From Akkermansia muciniphila (GTDB taxonomy: Bacteria > Verrucomicrobiota > Verrucomicrobiia > Limisphaerales > SXQI01), in contig CAMBHS010000009.1 of assembly GCA_945867235.1 (NCBI GenBank), forward strand, positions 1 through 38,991: DNA of 38,991 nucleotides. The letters run 5' to 3'. A program made the translations under genes and the position numbers. Positions 23,332 to 32,308 of this stretch are shown here, in pieces (within the stretch, counting starts at the first letter, position 1; every line of letters begins with the position of its first letter). Below the pieces are notes generated by a model. The model was not told where the DNA came from and did no database searches. It saw only the letters and a list, made by a program, of their open reading frames with translations.

Positions 23332-24648
23332 ATGAACAAGACATTTTTTTGGAGCGCTTCGTTGACTGTCGCAGTGCTCACAGGTTGGGTTGACTCTGCC
23401 TACGGACAAAGCACCGAGGCTCCCGTATCGCGCGCCCTTGCAGCATTGATTGCGGAGGCATGGGAGAAAAATCCCGAGTTGGAATTTTATCGACAAGAAA
23501 TCGCTGCCGCAAAAACGGAGCGCAAACTCACGGGAAGTTGGAACAACCCCGAGCTTTCCACAACGCTCGGGCAAAAATCCGTTGGCAATAGCGGAATCGC
23601 GAATGAAGGCATCGCGTGGTCAGTCAGTTTAAGTCAACCCATCGAATGGCCAGGACGTGTCGAGTTGAGAAAAGCGATCGCCAACCACCAGATCAACCTA
23701 GCAGAACTGGGTTATTCCAAATTCAAATCAATATTGAGGTCCCGCGCCCATCTTTACAGTTACCAACTGTTAGGGGCGCAGGAGCGGGCGGCAGCGGCGA
23801 AAGAGGTCGCAGAACGACTTCAACAATTACGTGAAGTTCTGGTGCAGCGCGAACCTGCGGGTCTGACCCCGATGCTCGAAACGCGCATTATCGAAGCCAC
23901 ACAACTGACGCTCCGACGGAAATCCGGTGAGGCCGAATTACTCGCACAGATGGCAATGCTCAATCTGAATCAATTGCGCGGAACACCTTGGACTCAACCC
24001 GTCATCGTCGAACAGACCCGCTTGACCTTCAATCCTGCACCCGAAACCGTGATCCTGCTCAAGGCGGCGCAAACGAACAATTTCGAGTTGCAGATGCGTC
24101 GGGTGGAATTGGAGCAACAAGGGTTCAAGGTTTCGCTGGCTCTGAAAGAAAACTATTCATCCTTCACGGTGGGGCCTTACCTTTCCAAGGATACCTTGAA
24201 GGAAAGAGAGCAACAGATCGGGGTCGCGCTTTCCATACCCATCCCGTTGTGGAAAGGATCGAAAGGCAGTGTGGACATCGCCACCGCCCGGCAGAAACAA
24301 GCGGAAACATCCTTGCACATTTCTCAACGTGAAGTTGAAAAACAAATCCTAGAGAGATCGACCGTTTATAGAACCAAGCTTGCAGAAATGGCGCTGTGGC
24401 AACCTGATTCTGTTGAACAATTCCGAGCGGCGGCGGCAATGGCGGATCGCCATTACCGGCTTGGGGCGGTGGCGATCGCAACTTATGTCGAATTACAAAA
24501 GCAATACCTGGAAGCCATCGAAGCGTTATTGGCTACCCAACAGGAGGCACTTGAGGCAGGTCAGGAGTTGCAATCGTTAACCGGTCTGGAGTTTGGTGTG
24601 GCGACGTTTACTGCTAAAACCGAACCTAAAAGCACTGGGAAACTATGA
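23332..24648 (+). CDS. TolC-family outer-membrane efflux channel (CzcC-like)
   Basis: 438 residues with a signal peptide (core S-L-T-V-A-V-L-T-G-W, cleavage after A-Y-G-Q or nearby). The mature protein has two OEP halves: long amphipathic helices rich in Ala, Gln and Glu separated by strand segments such as I-A-W-S-V-S-L-S-Q-P-I-E-W-P-G-R and Q-I-G-V-A-L-S-I-P-I-P-L-W. R-L-G-A-V-A-I-A-T-Y-V-E-L-Q-K-Q-Y near the end is typical of CzcC/CusC-type proteins. It would form the outer-membrane exit duct of the pump encoded next, with which it overlaps by 4 bases (ATGA). Confidence 0.88.
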   Translation: MNKTFFWSASLTVAVLTGWVDSAYGQSTEAPVSRALAALIAEAWEKNPELEFYRQEIAAAKTERKLTGSWNNPELSTTLGQKSVGNSGIANEGIAWSVSLSQPIEWPGRVELRKAIANHQINLAELGYSKFKSILRSRAHLYSYQLLGAQERAAAAKEVAERLQQLREVLVQREPAGLTPMLETRIIEATQLTLRRKSGEAELLAQMAMLNLNQLRGTPWTQPVIVEQTRLTFNPAPETVILLKAAQTNNFELQMRRVELEQQGFKVSLALKENYSSFTVGPYLSKDTLKEREQQIGVALSIPIPLWKGSKGSVDIATARQKQAETSLHISQREVEKQILERSTVYRTKLAEMALWQPDSVEQFRAAAAMADRHYRLGAVAIATYVELQKQYLEAIEALLATQQEALEAGQELQSLTGLEFGVATFTAKTEPKSTGKL

Positions 24649-27600
24649 TCCAACGCGTTCTAGAATTTGCACTGGGTCATCGAGCATTTGTCCTCTTGGT
24701 CACGTTGGGAATTGCCATCGCGGGCACTTGGTCCGCGATGCACCTGCCGATCGACGCTGTTCCCAATATCACCGGGGTTCAGGTTCAGATTAACACCGAG
24801 ATCGCTGCGTTGGCGGCTGAAGAATCGGAGAAACTCGTGACCCAGCCGATCGAGCTTGCGATGGCGGGTCTCCCGGGGATGGACGACATGCGATCCGTGA
24901 CCAAGTTTGGGTTGTCGCAAGTGACGCTTAATTTCAAGGATGGAACGGAGATCTATCGCGCCCGGCAGCTTGTCACCGAGCGGCTACAAGGGGTGTTGGA
25001 TCGTTTGCCGGTTGGCTCCTCACCGAAGCTTGCACCTAACAGCGACGGTCTTGGGGAAATACTTTATTACAATGTCCGGTATAAAGAAGGCACGACCAAC
25101 AAGCCCCCTACCGAGATGGAGCAACTCATAGCGTTGCGGGAAATGCAGACTTATCTCATCAAGCCGTTATTGCTCACCGTGCCGGGAATCGCAGAAATTA
25201 ATGAAACGGGTGGATACCAAAAACAATTTGTTATCCAACCCAAACCCGAGGCTCTCGAGGCGATCGGGATGACGTTCGACGAATTGGCTGAACTGGTTTC
25301 GCAAAATGTCGAGAATTCAGGCGGCGGCATCATCAATCGGGGAGGACAACAACTCACGATTCGATCGGTGAGTCGCGTTGCCAACATCGAGGACCTAGCC
25401 AATCTCCCTGTCAAATTCGGCGCGGGCATCAAACCGCTGCGGGTGAAGGATGTGGCGGAAGTGAAAATAGGGACTAAATTTAGAACCGGTGCCGCCACGA
25501 TTGATGGACGTGAAACGGTCATTGGTACCACCATGATGCTCGCAGGGCAAAATAGCAGGGAGCTGACGGAGCGGGTGAAAGCGAGGCTGGCGGACATTCA
25601 AACGAAACTCCCCAGCGGTGTCGAAATTCAAATCATTTATGACCGCTCGCAACTCATTGATCGGGCTATCACCACGGTTAAAAAAAACCTGTTTGAAGGG
25701 GCTCTATTCGTTGTGGTGCTTTTGTTAGTTCTGCTCGGAAACTGGCGGGCCGCGATCATCGTGACCACCGCGATTCCGCTCTCATTCCTGTTTGCACTGA
25801 CAGGTATGGTGCAGGGAAACATTTCTGGCAACCTGATGAGTCTCGGGGCGATCGATTTTGGTCTGATCATCGATGGAGCCGTTGTCATTGTAGATAATAT
25901 TGTCCGACAACTGGGCCAGCAACAGCACCAACGGGGGCGGCCATTGACGGATGGCGAACGAAAATCGGTTATCATCTCCGCAAGCCAACAGGTCGGCAGG
26001 CCGATGTTTTTTGGTGTCGTGATCATCACCGTGGTTTACCTCCCGATCCTCGCCTTGACGGGCATTGAGGGAAAAATGTTTCACCCCATGGCACTGACGG
26101 TCATGTTCGCGCTCGTCGGGGCTCTCGTGCTTGCATTTACGACAATCCCGGTTCTCTGTTTCATGTTATTGCGTGGAACGATCCGAGAAACTGAAAGCGT
26201 GATCCTTCAAATGTCGAAGCGGATTTATGAGCCGATCCTTTCGGTGGCCATTCGCTTTCGGTGGATGGTGGTATTCTCTGCGTCGATTCTTTTTCTGGGG
26301 TCACTCTGGCTTTTTTCCAGACTGGGTGCGGAGTTTGTGCCCAAGCTCGACGAGGGATCGATCACCTTGATGCTCTACAAACCGGTCGGTATGAACATCG
26401 AGGAATCCCTACGAACCGATATCGAAGTCTCGAAAAAGTTGGCGCAAGATTTTCCTGAGATCACCCGCGTGTTCTCCCGCATCGGCACCAGCGAAGTTGC
26501 GTCGGATCCAATGCCTCCCAATGAAAGTGATCTTTATATTTCCTATAAACCGCTCAGTGAGTGGTCAAAAACGAAGGGACGCCCGAAAAATAAAGCCGAG
26601 TTGATCGAGCAGATTGATGCGACGATAAAACAGGTGAATTCCGATTATAATGTGCTCATGGCTCAACCGATCGAGATGCGTGTGAATGAAATGCTTGAAG
26701 GAACCAAGTCGGATCTGGCTGTAAAAATATTTGGCGAGGACTTTGAAGTTCTCGAAAAGATTGCAGGTCAGATCAAAGAGATTCTTGAAAAGGTGCCGGG
26801 CGTTGCGCAGGTCGAATTTGAAACGGAGAGTCAAACACCCCAGCTACAAATCAATGTCAAACGTGAGGCTCTGCAACGCCATGGTCTGCAAGCCGCCTCG
26901 GTTAATCGCACGATTCACGCCGCTCTCGCCGGAAAGTTTTCCGGAACCATCGTTGAAGGGAACAAGAATTTTGACATCGTGGTCAGAATGCCGGAGGAGC
27001 TCCGAGGTGATTTGGAACATATCAAAAAGTTGCCCGTGCGTGTGGGTGAAACAGGCCTTGTTCCACTCGGAACATTAGTCGATTTTTCCACGATTGATTC
27101 GTTTGAGCCCATTCAACATGACGATGGACATCGTCGATCGGCCTTGATGGTGAATCTAAAGACTAGGGACTTAGAAGGGTTTGTGCTTGAGGCCCAGAAA
27201 CGCATCGAGGCTCAGGTGAAACTCCCCGAGAATTACATGGTCGAATTTGGAGGCCAGTATAAAAACCTGCAAGAAGCCCGATCAAGGCTCACGGTCATCG
27301 TGCCGTTGGCTTTGGCGTTTATTTTTATTCTGATCTACATGGCCTTGGGCTCGGTAACGCGAACGCTCATGGTTTTCTCGGGCATCCCTCTGGCCGTCAC
27401 GGGTGGCGTTTTTGCGCTTTGGATTCGGGATATGCCGTTCAGCATTACCGCCGCAGTCGGATTCATCGCACTGAGCGGCGTGGCCGTTTTGAATGGGCTG
27501 GTGTTGGTGGCCTATTTCAACCAGTTACAAAAAGATTCCAAATCCATCCAGTCCGTCGTGCTCGAAGGTTCAGTGACTCGGTTGCGACCCGTGTTGATGA

Positions 27601-27809
27601 CCGCTCTTGTTGCAGCCATGGGATTTTTACCGATGGCTGTCGCGACCGGTGCAGGAGCAGAGGTGCAACGCCCACTTGCCACCGTTGTAATTGGAGGTAT
27701 TCTCAGTTCCACATTCCTGACCTTGATCCTGCTCCCGGTGCTTTACGCTTGGATTGAAAAGGTCAAAGTTAACTCGGAGGATTTCGAAGTTCAGACTGTG
27801 CCTCGTTAA
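24645..27809 (+). CDS. CzcA-type heavy-metal efflux RND transporter
   Basis: 1054 residues, the normal length of HME-RND pumps. TM1 is at the N-terminus, a periplasmic porter domain follows, and the TM4 signature near residues 400-418 is DFGLIIDGAVVIVDN. That is the Zn/Co/Ni (HME-1-like) form, not the Cu/Ag form, with the proton-relay aspartates. A second porter domain precedes the last six helices (I-F-I-L-I-Y-M-A-L-G-S, then G-F-L-P-M-A onward). It should export divalent cations by proton antiport. It overlaps the TolC gene by 4 bases; the HupE-like gene starts 6 bases after its stop. No membrane-fusion protein gene is present on either side. The substrate is predicted from motif only. Confidence 0.9.
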   Translation: MIQRVLEFALGHRAFVLLVTLGIAIAGTWSAMHLPIDAVPNITGVQVQINTEIAALAAEESEKLVTQPIELAMAGLPGMDDMRSVTKFGLSQVTLNFKDGTEIYRARQLVTERLQGVLDRLPVGSSPKLAPNSDGLGEILYYNVRYKEGTTNKPPTEMEQLIALREMQTYLIKPLLLTVPGIAEINETGGYQKQFVIQPKPEALEAIGMTFDELAELVSQNVENSGGGIINRGGQQLTIRSVSRVANIEDLANLPVKFGAGIKPLRVKDVAEVKIGTKFRTGAATIDGRETVIGTTMMLAGQNSRELTERVKARLADIQTKLPSGVEIQIIYDRSQLIDRAITTVKKNLFEGALFVVVLLLVLLGNWRAAIIVTTAIPLSFLFALTGMVQGNISGNLMSLGAIDFGLIIDGAVVIVDNIVRQLGQQQHQRGRPLTDGERKSVIISASQQVGRPMFFGVVIITVVYLPILALTGIEGKMFHPMALTVMFALVGALVLAFTTIPVLCFMLLRGTIRETESVILQMSKRIYEPILSVAIRFRWMVVFSASILFLGSLWLFSRLGAEFVPKLDEGSITLMLYKPVGMNIEESLRTDIEVSKKLAQDFPEITRVFSRIGTSEVASDPMPPNESDLYISYKPLSEWSKTKGRPKNKAELIEQIDATIKQVNSDYNVLMAQPIEMRVNEMLEGTKSDLAVKIFGEDFEVLEKIAGQIKEILEKVPGVAQVEFETESQTPQLQINVKREALQRHGLQAASVNRTIHAALAGKFSGTIVEGNKNFDIVVRMPEELRGDLEHIKKLPVRVGETGLVPLGTLVDFSTIDSFEPIQHDDGHRRSALMVNLKTRDLEGFVLEAQKRIEAQVKLPENYMVEFGGQYKNLQEARSRLTVIVPLALAFIFILIYMALGSVTRTLMVFSGIPLAVTGGVFALWIRDMPFSITAAVGFIALSGVAVLNGLVLVAYFNQLQKDSKSIQSVVLEGSVTRLRPVLMTALVAAMGFLPMAVATGAGAEVQRPLATVVIGGILSSTFLTLILLPVLYAWIEKVKVNSEDFEVQTVPR

Positions 27810-27815
27810 CATCAG

Positions 27816-28595
27816 ATGAAATTCAAATCGTTATTGGTGGGCGGCTGGTTTGCGCAATGGACTGCTTTTGCCCACGGGATATCCGATGCGGATAAGCAAG
27901 GCATCCTCGAAGGAGGGAATTTGGAATACCTCAAGCTCGGCACGACTCACATGCTGACGGGTTACGATCACCTCCTCTTTCTGTTTGGGGTGATTTTTTT
28001 CCTCTCCCGATTTGGGGATATCATCAAATTCATTACATGCTTCACCCTTGGGCACTGCGTCACCTTGGTGTTTGCCACGCTCCTCCACATCCAGGCGAAT
28101 TACTACCTGATCGACGCCGTGATTGCATTGACGGTGTGCTACAAAGCGTTTGAAAACATGGATGGGTTTCGGCGATTCTTTGGATTGCAGTCGCCCAATC
28201 TGTTGGTGGCCGTTTTTGTTTTTGGATTGATTCATGGGTTCGGACTTTCCACGCGCCTGCAACAATTGCCGCTAGGTCAGGACGGGTTGGTGTTGCGAAT
28301 TCTCTCGTTCAATCTTGGGGTTGAATTTGGTCAAGTCGCCGCCCTTTCCGGCATGTGGATTTTTTTGTCGGGCTGGCGGAAAACCCAATCCTTCATGAAA
28401 TGGGGCAAGGTCGCCAACGTGGTGCTTTTTTCCGCAGGACTCCTGCTTTTCCTGATGCAACTTCACCGATATGAACACACCCAGTTCGCAGAGGAATTCC
28501 CACTCAACAAGGAGGAACATTTTCAATTGCACGAAAACATGAACCGCAATCGGGACTTGGAAACCGAGACCGTCCCCGTGGAACCGCAACGATGA
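27816..28595 (+). CDS. HupE/UreJ-type integral membrane protein
   Basis: 259 residues, six or seven transmembrane segments after an N-terminal A-F-A-H-G-I motif. Y-L-K-L-G-T-T-H-M-L-T-G-Y-D-H-L-L-F-L is the HupE/UreJ_2 signature, with histidines and an aspartate well placed to bind metal, and H-G-F-G-L-S appears later. Family members take up nickel or cobalt, or accompany metal-dependent systems; direction here is unknown. The tail after the last helix is long, polar and His/Glu-rich (H-R-Y-E-H-T). It follows czcA after 6 bases, so it belongs to the same operon. Confidence 0.85.
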   Translation: MKFKSLLVGGWFAQWTAFAHGISDADKQGILEGGNLEYLKLGTTHMLTGYDHLLFLFGVIFFLSRFGDIIKFITCFTLGHCVTLVFATLLHIQANYYLIDAVIALTVCYKAFENMDGFRRFFGLQSPNLLVAVFVFGLIHGFGLSTRLQQLPLGQDGLVLRILSFNLGVEFGQVAALSGMWIFLSGWRKTQSFMKWGKVANVVLFSAGLLLFLMQLHRYEHTQFAEEFPLNKEEHFQLHENMNRNRDLETETVPVEPQR

Positions 28596-28629
28596 TTTCT
28601 ACCTCAACAGATTCAACCCATAAGCCTAT

Positions 28630-29079
28630 ATGAAAAAAACGACGATCATTACTCTGGCACTTGCCGCATTCTTCCCGTTCACCTTTCCACAGGTTTTAGC
28701 GCAGAAGGAAAAGGACAAAAAGCCGGCGTCCGCAGAAGGCAGTGCGCATAGTCATTTCACAAAGATCCCCGCCACGGTGGAGGAGATTTGGAAAGAGATT
28801 CAGAAGCAACAGGGAAAATTAGCAAAAGTTGTCGCCGCAAAAGATTTGGGTGAAGCGCATGACCATGCGTTTGCCATCCGAGATTTGGTGAAAGCTTTGC
28901 CGGGCAAATCGTCGGCTGAGAATAAGCCCAAAGCGGAGGATGCCTCCAAAACAATCACGAAACTCGCTGCGGACATCGACAAATCTGGAGCGGCGGGAGC
29001 CCAAAAATCCACGGAGGCCAACGTGAAAAAACTGGATGCGGCCATCGCCGCTCTAAAGGTCAACCTTACTGGAAAGTAG
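28630..29079 (+). CDS. Secreted helical protein of the metal-efflux operon
   Basis: 149 residues with signal peptide MKKTTIITLALAAFFPFTFP (cleavage near L-A-Q). The mature part is Lys/Ala-rich with heptad-like helices: A-T-V-E-E-I-W-K-E-I-Q-K-Q-Q-G-K-L and A-S-K-T-I-T-K-L-A-A-D-I-D-K-S. Histidines cluster in S-A-H-S-H-F and E-A-H-D-H-A-F. It probably folds as a periplasmic helical bundle. I do not recognise a named family. Position 34 bases after the HupE-like gene suggests a periplasmic metal-binding or sensor role (inference). It is too short and lacks the barrel and lipoyl domains needed to serve as the missing pump adaptor. Confidence 0.65.
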   Translation: MKKTTIITLALAAFFPFTFPQVLAQKEKDKKPASAEGSAHSHFTKIPATVEEIWKEIQKQQGKLAKVVAAKDLGEAHDHAFAIRDLVKALPGKSSAENKPKAEDASKTITKLAADIDKSGAAGAQKSTEANVKKLDAAIAALKVNLTGK

Positions 29080-29108
29080 CCTATCCCGATCGAGTGGCGA
29101 TCTCGCGA

Positions 29109-29666
29109 TTAAAGCGGGGCGACATGCCCATCCGCGAAGATCACATTTTTTGTGGTGAGACCCCGCTTGCCGGTGTGGACGTTGTCGTAGTCATACATCA
29201 GCGGTGTTTTGACAGGTTCCCAATTGATAGTCATCCGGCGACGTTTGCTGCTGGGTCGATCAAGCCATTGATTATTGAACGTGGTGTTCCATTCGTAGCT
29301 GGATTTTTCCTGTTCAAATCGTTTCGCTTTATCCGCCGGACACTTGAACACGCCTTGGCTTCCACCGACATAATTGGAAATCACTTCAGAAATGGCAGGC
29401 AGGGCGTTCGTGCTGGCGATGGCATTGGTTCCGGTCTGCTGGCTGGGCAATCGGGCCGCGATCGGCAGGCGACCTTTGTAATCATCGGCATACAGGGTCA
29501 GCGCAATGCCGAGTTGGCGCAGATTGTTCAGGCAGTAGGTGTCACGACCTTTGTTTTTTGCCCGTGCGAGGGCTGGCATGAGCAACCCCGCGAGAATGGC
29601 GATGATAGCAATCACCACCAAAAGTTCGATCAAGGTGAAGCCGCGTTGACGGAGATTTACTTTCAT
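29109..29666 (-). CDS. Type IV pilin-like / pseudopilin protein with F-A-D-G-H C-terminus
   Basis: 185 residues. The prepilin site is [17 protein letters not shown], with glutamate at +5 of the mature protein, followed by a hydrophobic helix. The rest has [17 protein letters not shown] and ends [11 protein letters not shown], the H-x9-DG type ending seen in large pseudopilin families of Planctomycetes and Verrucomicrobia. It should be processed by prepilin peptidase and displayed in a pseudopilus or at the surface. It lies 12 bases downstream of the STN-domain gene, so the two are cotranscribed. Confidence 0.88.
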   Translation of the reverse strand: MKVNLRQRGFTLIELLVVIAIIAILAGLLMPALARAKNKGRDTYCLNNLRQLGIALTLYADDYKGRLPIAARLPSQQTGTNAIASTNALPAISEVISNYVGGSQGVFKCPADKAKRFEQEKSSYEWNTTFNNQWLDRPSSKRRRMTINWEPVKTPLMYDYDNVHTGKRGLTTKNVIFADGHVAPL

Positions 29667-29678
29667 AAAATTTATAGG

Positions 29679-30716
29679 TTAGGGACGGTTTTGACCCATG
29701 CGTTGCGGAGTCCGGCGATCCCGTGCGGCTCGCTGCTCGGGTGTGGTGAAGGTCAGACTTTTCAACATGCGATCTTGGATCCGGCCTTGGATTTGTGGGG
29801 ACTGGATTTGTTGTTGAATGAAATCACCGCGTTGCTCAGCAGGCATTTGAGCCAATTGTTGGAGGCTCGATTGGAACTCCGCTGGAACACCGAGATCGTT
29901 TAATTTCTTCTGTTGGTCAGCCGCACTCAGTTGTTGAAATTCCTCAAGGCGCTGCATGATATTTCCGCGGCCACCCTCGGATCCGCGAGAGCGATCGCCC
30001 GCAGGACGCTCCTCCGAGTTAGCTTCCGAGGTTCGGGGAACCAGAGCGACCTCAGGGGGACGACCTCCACCGAGCAATGCGTAGAAATGCGAGTGGCTGC
30101 GGTGGAGTTGTTTCGCCACAAGTGCCACGGCCTTTTTCAAAGGGGTCTGCACCACATTGAGTGTGATTTTCCCACTGGTCCCATCCTCCGCCACCACTTT
30201 CGCATTCGATAAACGCGATATCGACCGCAGACCGCTCTCTACGGTTTGATCTTTAAGCGTGAGGGATAGGGTGCCATCGGAAACGCCCAAGTTTTCGGCG
30301 AACTCGCTGCCAGCACCTCCGAATCCAAAGGAGCCACGTGCGTTGAACGATTTCCAAACAGAATCAGATTGCGATTTTTCTCCCCGAACAATTTGTCGCA
30401 ATTCGTTGTAAGATTTCTTGGCGGTGTAAAGGGGATAAAAAAGCGTCCATCGAGCCTCGGATTGTTCCGCCAAGATTTCCAACACTTCCGTCAACGGAAC
30501 CCGCTTCACATTTAGAGTTATCGACGCTTCAAGATTCTTCTGCACATCGATAGACTCCCAGGTCTGCCACTCGATTTTTCGGATAACTTTGCGCAAGGGC
30601 ATGTTGACCACATCGAGGGTCACGAGATCGCGGCGGGCTTGCTGCACCCGGATCACGAATAGGACAACTGTTACCAGTGCGATGGCCGAAATAATGATGC
30701 GAGTTTTTTTTGTCAT
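29679..30716 (-). CDS. Membrane-anchored protein with two STN-like (secretin/TonB short N-terminal) domains
   Basis: 345 residues from the ATG at 30716; the frame runs 20 codons upstream without signal character. An N-terminal anchor (I-I-I-S-A-I-A-L-V-T-V-V-L-F-V-I) is followed by two repeats. The first is V-T-L-D-V-V-N-M-P-L-R-K-V-I-R-K-I with I-T-L-N-V-K-R-V-P-L-T-E-V-L. The second is L-S-L-T-L-K-D-Q-T-V-E-S-G-L-R-S-I with I-T-L-N-V-V-Q-T-P-L-K-K-A-V. That is the STN pattern of secretins and TonB receptors. The C-terminal third is Gln/Arg-rich and probably disordered. There is no secretin barrel. Coupled to the pilin-like gene, it may be a periplasmic accessory of a pseudopilus system (inference). 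Confidence 0.7.
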   Translation of the reverse strand: MTKKTRIIISAIALVTVVLFVIRVQQARRDLVTLDVVNMPLRKVIRKIEWQTWESIDVQKNLEASITLNVKRVPLTEVLEILAEQSEARWTLFYPLYTAKKSYNELRQIVRGEKSQSDSVWKSFNARGSFGFGGAGSEFAENLGVSDGTLSLTLKDQTVESGLRSISRLSNAKVVAEDGTSGKITLNVVQTPLKKAVALVAKQLHRSHSHFYALLGGGRPPEVALVPRTSEANSEERPAGDRSRGSEGGRGNIMQRLEEFQQLSAADQQKKLNDLGVPAEFQSSLQQLAQMPAEQRGDFIQQQIQSPQIQGRIQDRMLKSLTFTTPEQRAARDRRTPQRMGQNRP

Positions 30717-30843
30717 AGTTGTCGGTTCCTTCCAAAGTGTGAAGTATCCGTTCAAAGGATACAGACTGAGAATCACCGTGCGAGGTTACGAATTCGATTT
30801 CGCATCTCGCAACCGTTCCTGAATAATTAGGACGAAGAACGCG

Positions 30844-32250
30844 TCAGGATTGAGCGCGTGAGGATAAACCCTTGATCAGTTTTTCGTGCAGTCCTCCAAA
30901 CCCTCCATTGCTAAAAATGCAGATGACATCGCCCGTTCGTGACTCGGTGAGAAGATGTTGGGCGATGGTATTGGCGTCGGGCAGATAGGCCGCAGGACGA
31001 CCGGTTGCGCGCAATTCCTGGATGAGTCGATCCGGATCCAAACGGTCGGAAGGTTTCAGAAGTTCCAGACGTGCGACTTGAGCCACGACCGAAGCATCGG
31101 CGAGTTTGAGAGCATCGGCCAATTCGGATTGGAAGACGTTGCGCCGGGTGGTGTTGGAGCGGGGTTCAAAAACCGCCCAAAGTAGGCGATTGGGATACTT
31201 GATCCGCAAAGCGATAAGGGTCTCGCGGATGGCGGTCGGATGGTGTCCAAAATCATCTACGATCGCGATTCCATCCGGTTCACCACGCACTTCCATGCGT
31301 CGTTTGATTCCTAGAAACGTTTGAAAAGCGGATTGGATCTGTGAAGGCGCGAGTCCGCAATGGATCGCACAAGCGGCGACCGCGAGCGCATTACGCACAT
31401 TGAGTTCACCGATTAACGGGATGGTGTAAGTCTCGCCTTGTAATTGAAATGAGGACTCGTCACTCCTCAATTGCAGGCTCGTGGCCTGACGGTCGTTGGG
31501 GGCACCCAATCCAAAGCGTTGCACGGGACAATGCTTGATGTCGAGCATCCCAGAAAGGTTGGGTTCATCGCCGTTGGCCAACAGCAAACCGTTCCGCGGT
31601 ATCAATTGGATTAACCTTTTGAATGAGGTTTGAATCGCCGCCAAGTTCTCGAAAATATCAGCGTGATCGAATTCGAGGTTGTTGATCAGAGCGACCTCGG
31701 GAAGGTAGTGAACGAACTTGCTGCGCTTGTCAAAAAACGAGGTGTCATACTCGTCTCCTTCAATGATGAACCATGGGCTATCCGTGAACCGTGCCCCCTG
31801 CCCTAGGTTCGTGGGAATGCCGCCGATCATGTAGCTTGGATTCAACCCGTTATGCTCGAACACCCACGTCAGGAGCGATGTCGTGGTGGTTTTTCCGTGC
31901 GTGCCCGCGACGACAATGGATCTTTTTCCACGAATGAAAAACTCTTTGAGTAGCTCGGGAAGGGAACAGTAGTGGAGCTTTTTTTCCAGAATGGCCTCCA
32001 CCTCAGGATTGCCTCGTGAAAGTGCATTGCCAACAACAACGAGATCGGGTGCCTCCGCCAGATTCGATTCCTTATATCCGTTGAACACGGTGAGACCGCG
32101 TTCGGCGAGGAATGTGGACATGGGCGGATACACATTTTCGTCCGAACCTGTGACGGTAAATCCTTTTTCCTGCAACGCAACGGCGGTAGCTGCCATGGCC
32201 GTGCCACCAATGCCAATAAAATGTATGTGACGTAGTGAGGATGACATCAT
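30844..32250 (-). CDS. mpl: UDP-MurNAc:L-alanyl-gamma-D-glutamyl-meso-DAP ligase
   Basis: 468 residues. H-I-H-F-I-G-I-G-G-T-A-M is the Rossmann-like opening of MurC/Mpl; V-V-A-G-T-H-G-K-T-T-T-T is the ATP loop. I-I-E-G-D-E-Y-D-T-S-F-F-D-K-R-S-K-F and N-N-L-E-F-D-H-A-D-I-F are the Mpl-specific forms that separate it from MurC. D-D-F-G-H-H-P-T-A-I and F-E-P-R-S-N-T-T-R-R follow in the C-terminal domain. It ligates recycled murein tripeptide to UDP-MurNAc in the cytoplasm, showing meso-DAP peptidoglycan recycling in this organism. Either of two adjacent ATGs (32250, 32247) may start it. Confidence 0.94.
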   Translation of the reverse strand: MMSSSLRHIHFIGIGGTAMAATAVALQEKGFTVTGSDENVYPPMSTFLAERGLTVFNGYKESNLAEAPDLVVVGNALSRGNPEVEAILEKKLHYCSLPELLKEFFIRGKRSIVVAGTHGKTTTTSLLTWVFEHNGLNPSYMIGGIPTNLGQGARFTDSPWFIIEGDEYDTSFFDKRSKFVHYLPEVALINNLEFDHADIFENLAAIQTSFKRLIQLIPRNGLLLANGDEPNLSGMLDIKHCPVQRFGLGAPNDRQATSLQLRSDESSFQLQGETYTIPLIGELNVRNALAVAACAIHCGLAPSQIQSAFQTFLGIKRRMEVRGEPDGIAIVDDFGHHPTAIRETLIALRIKYPNRLLWAVFEPRSNTTRRNVFQSELADALKLADASVVAQVARLELLKPSDRLDPDRLIQELRATGRPAAYLPDANTIAQHLLTESRTGDVICIFSNGGFGGLHEKLIKGLSSRAQS

Positions 32251-32308
32251 GTGACGAGAACGTATGGCGTTTTAGGAATTGCGAAACTGGGAGAAAAAAG
32301 CTGTCGGC

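Noticed and set aside
29094-29903. Plus-strand open frame of 269 codons
   Set aside because: It lies antisense to the pilin-like and STN-domain genes, which have clear motifs; its own sequence shows no recognisable domain.
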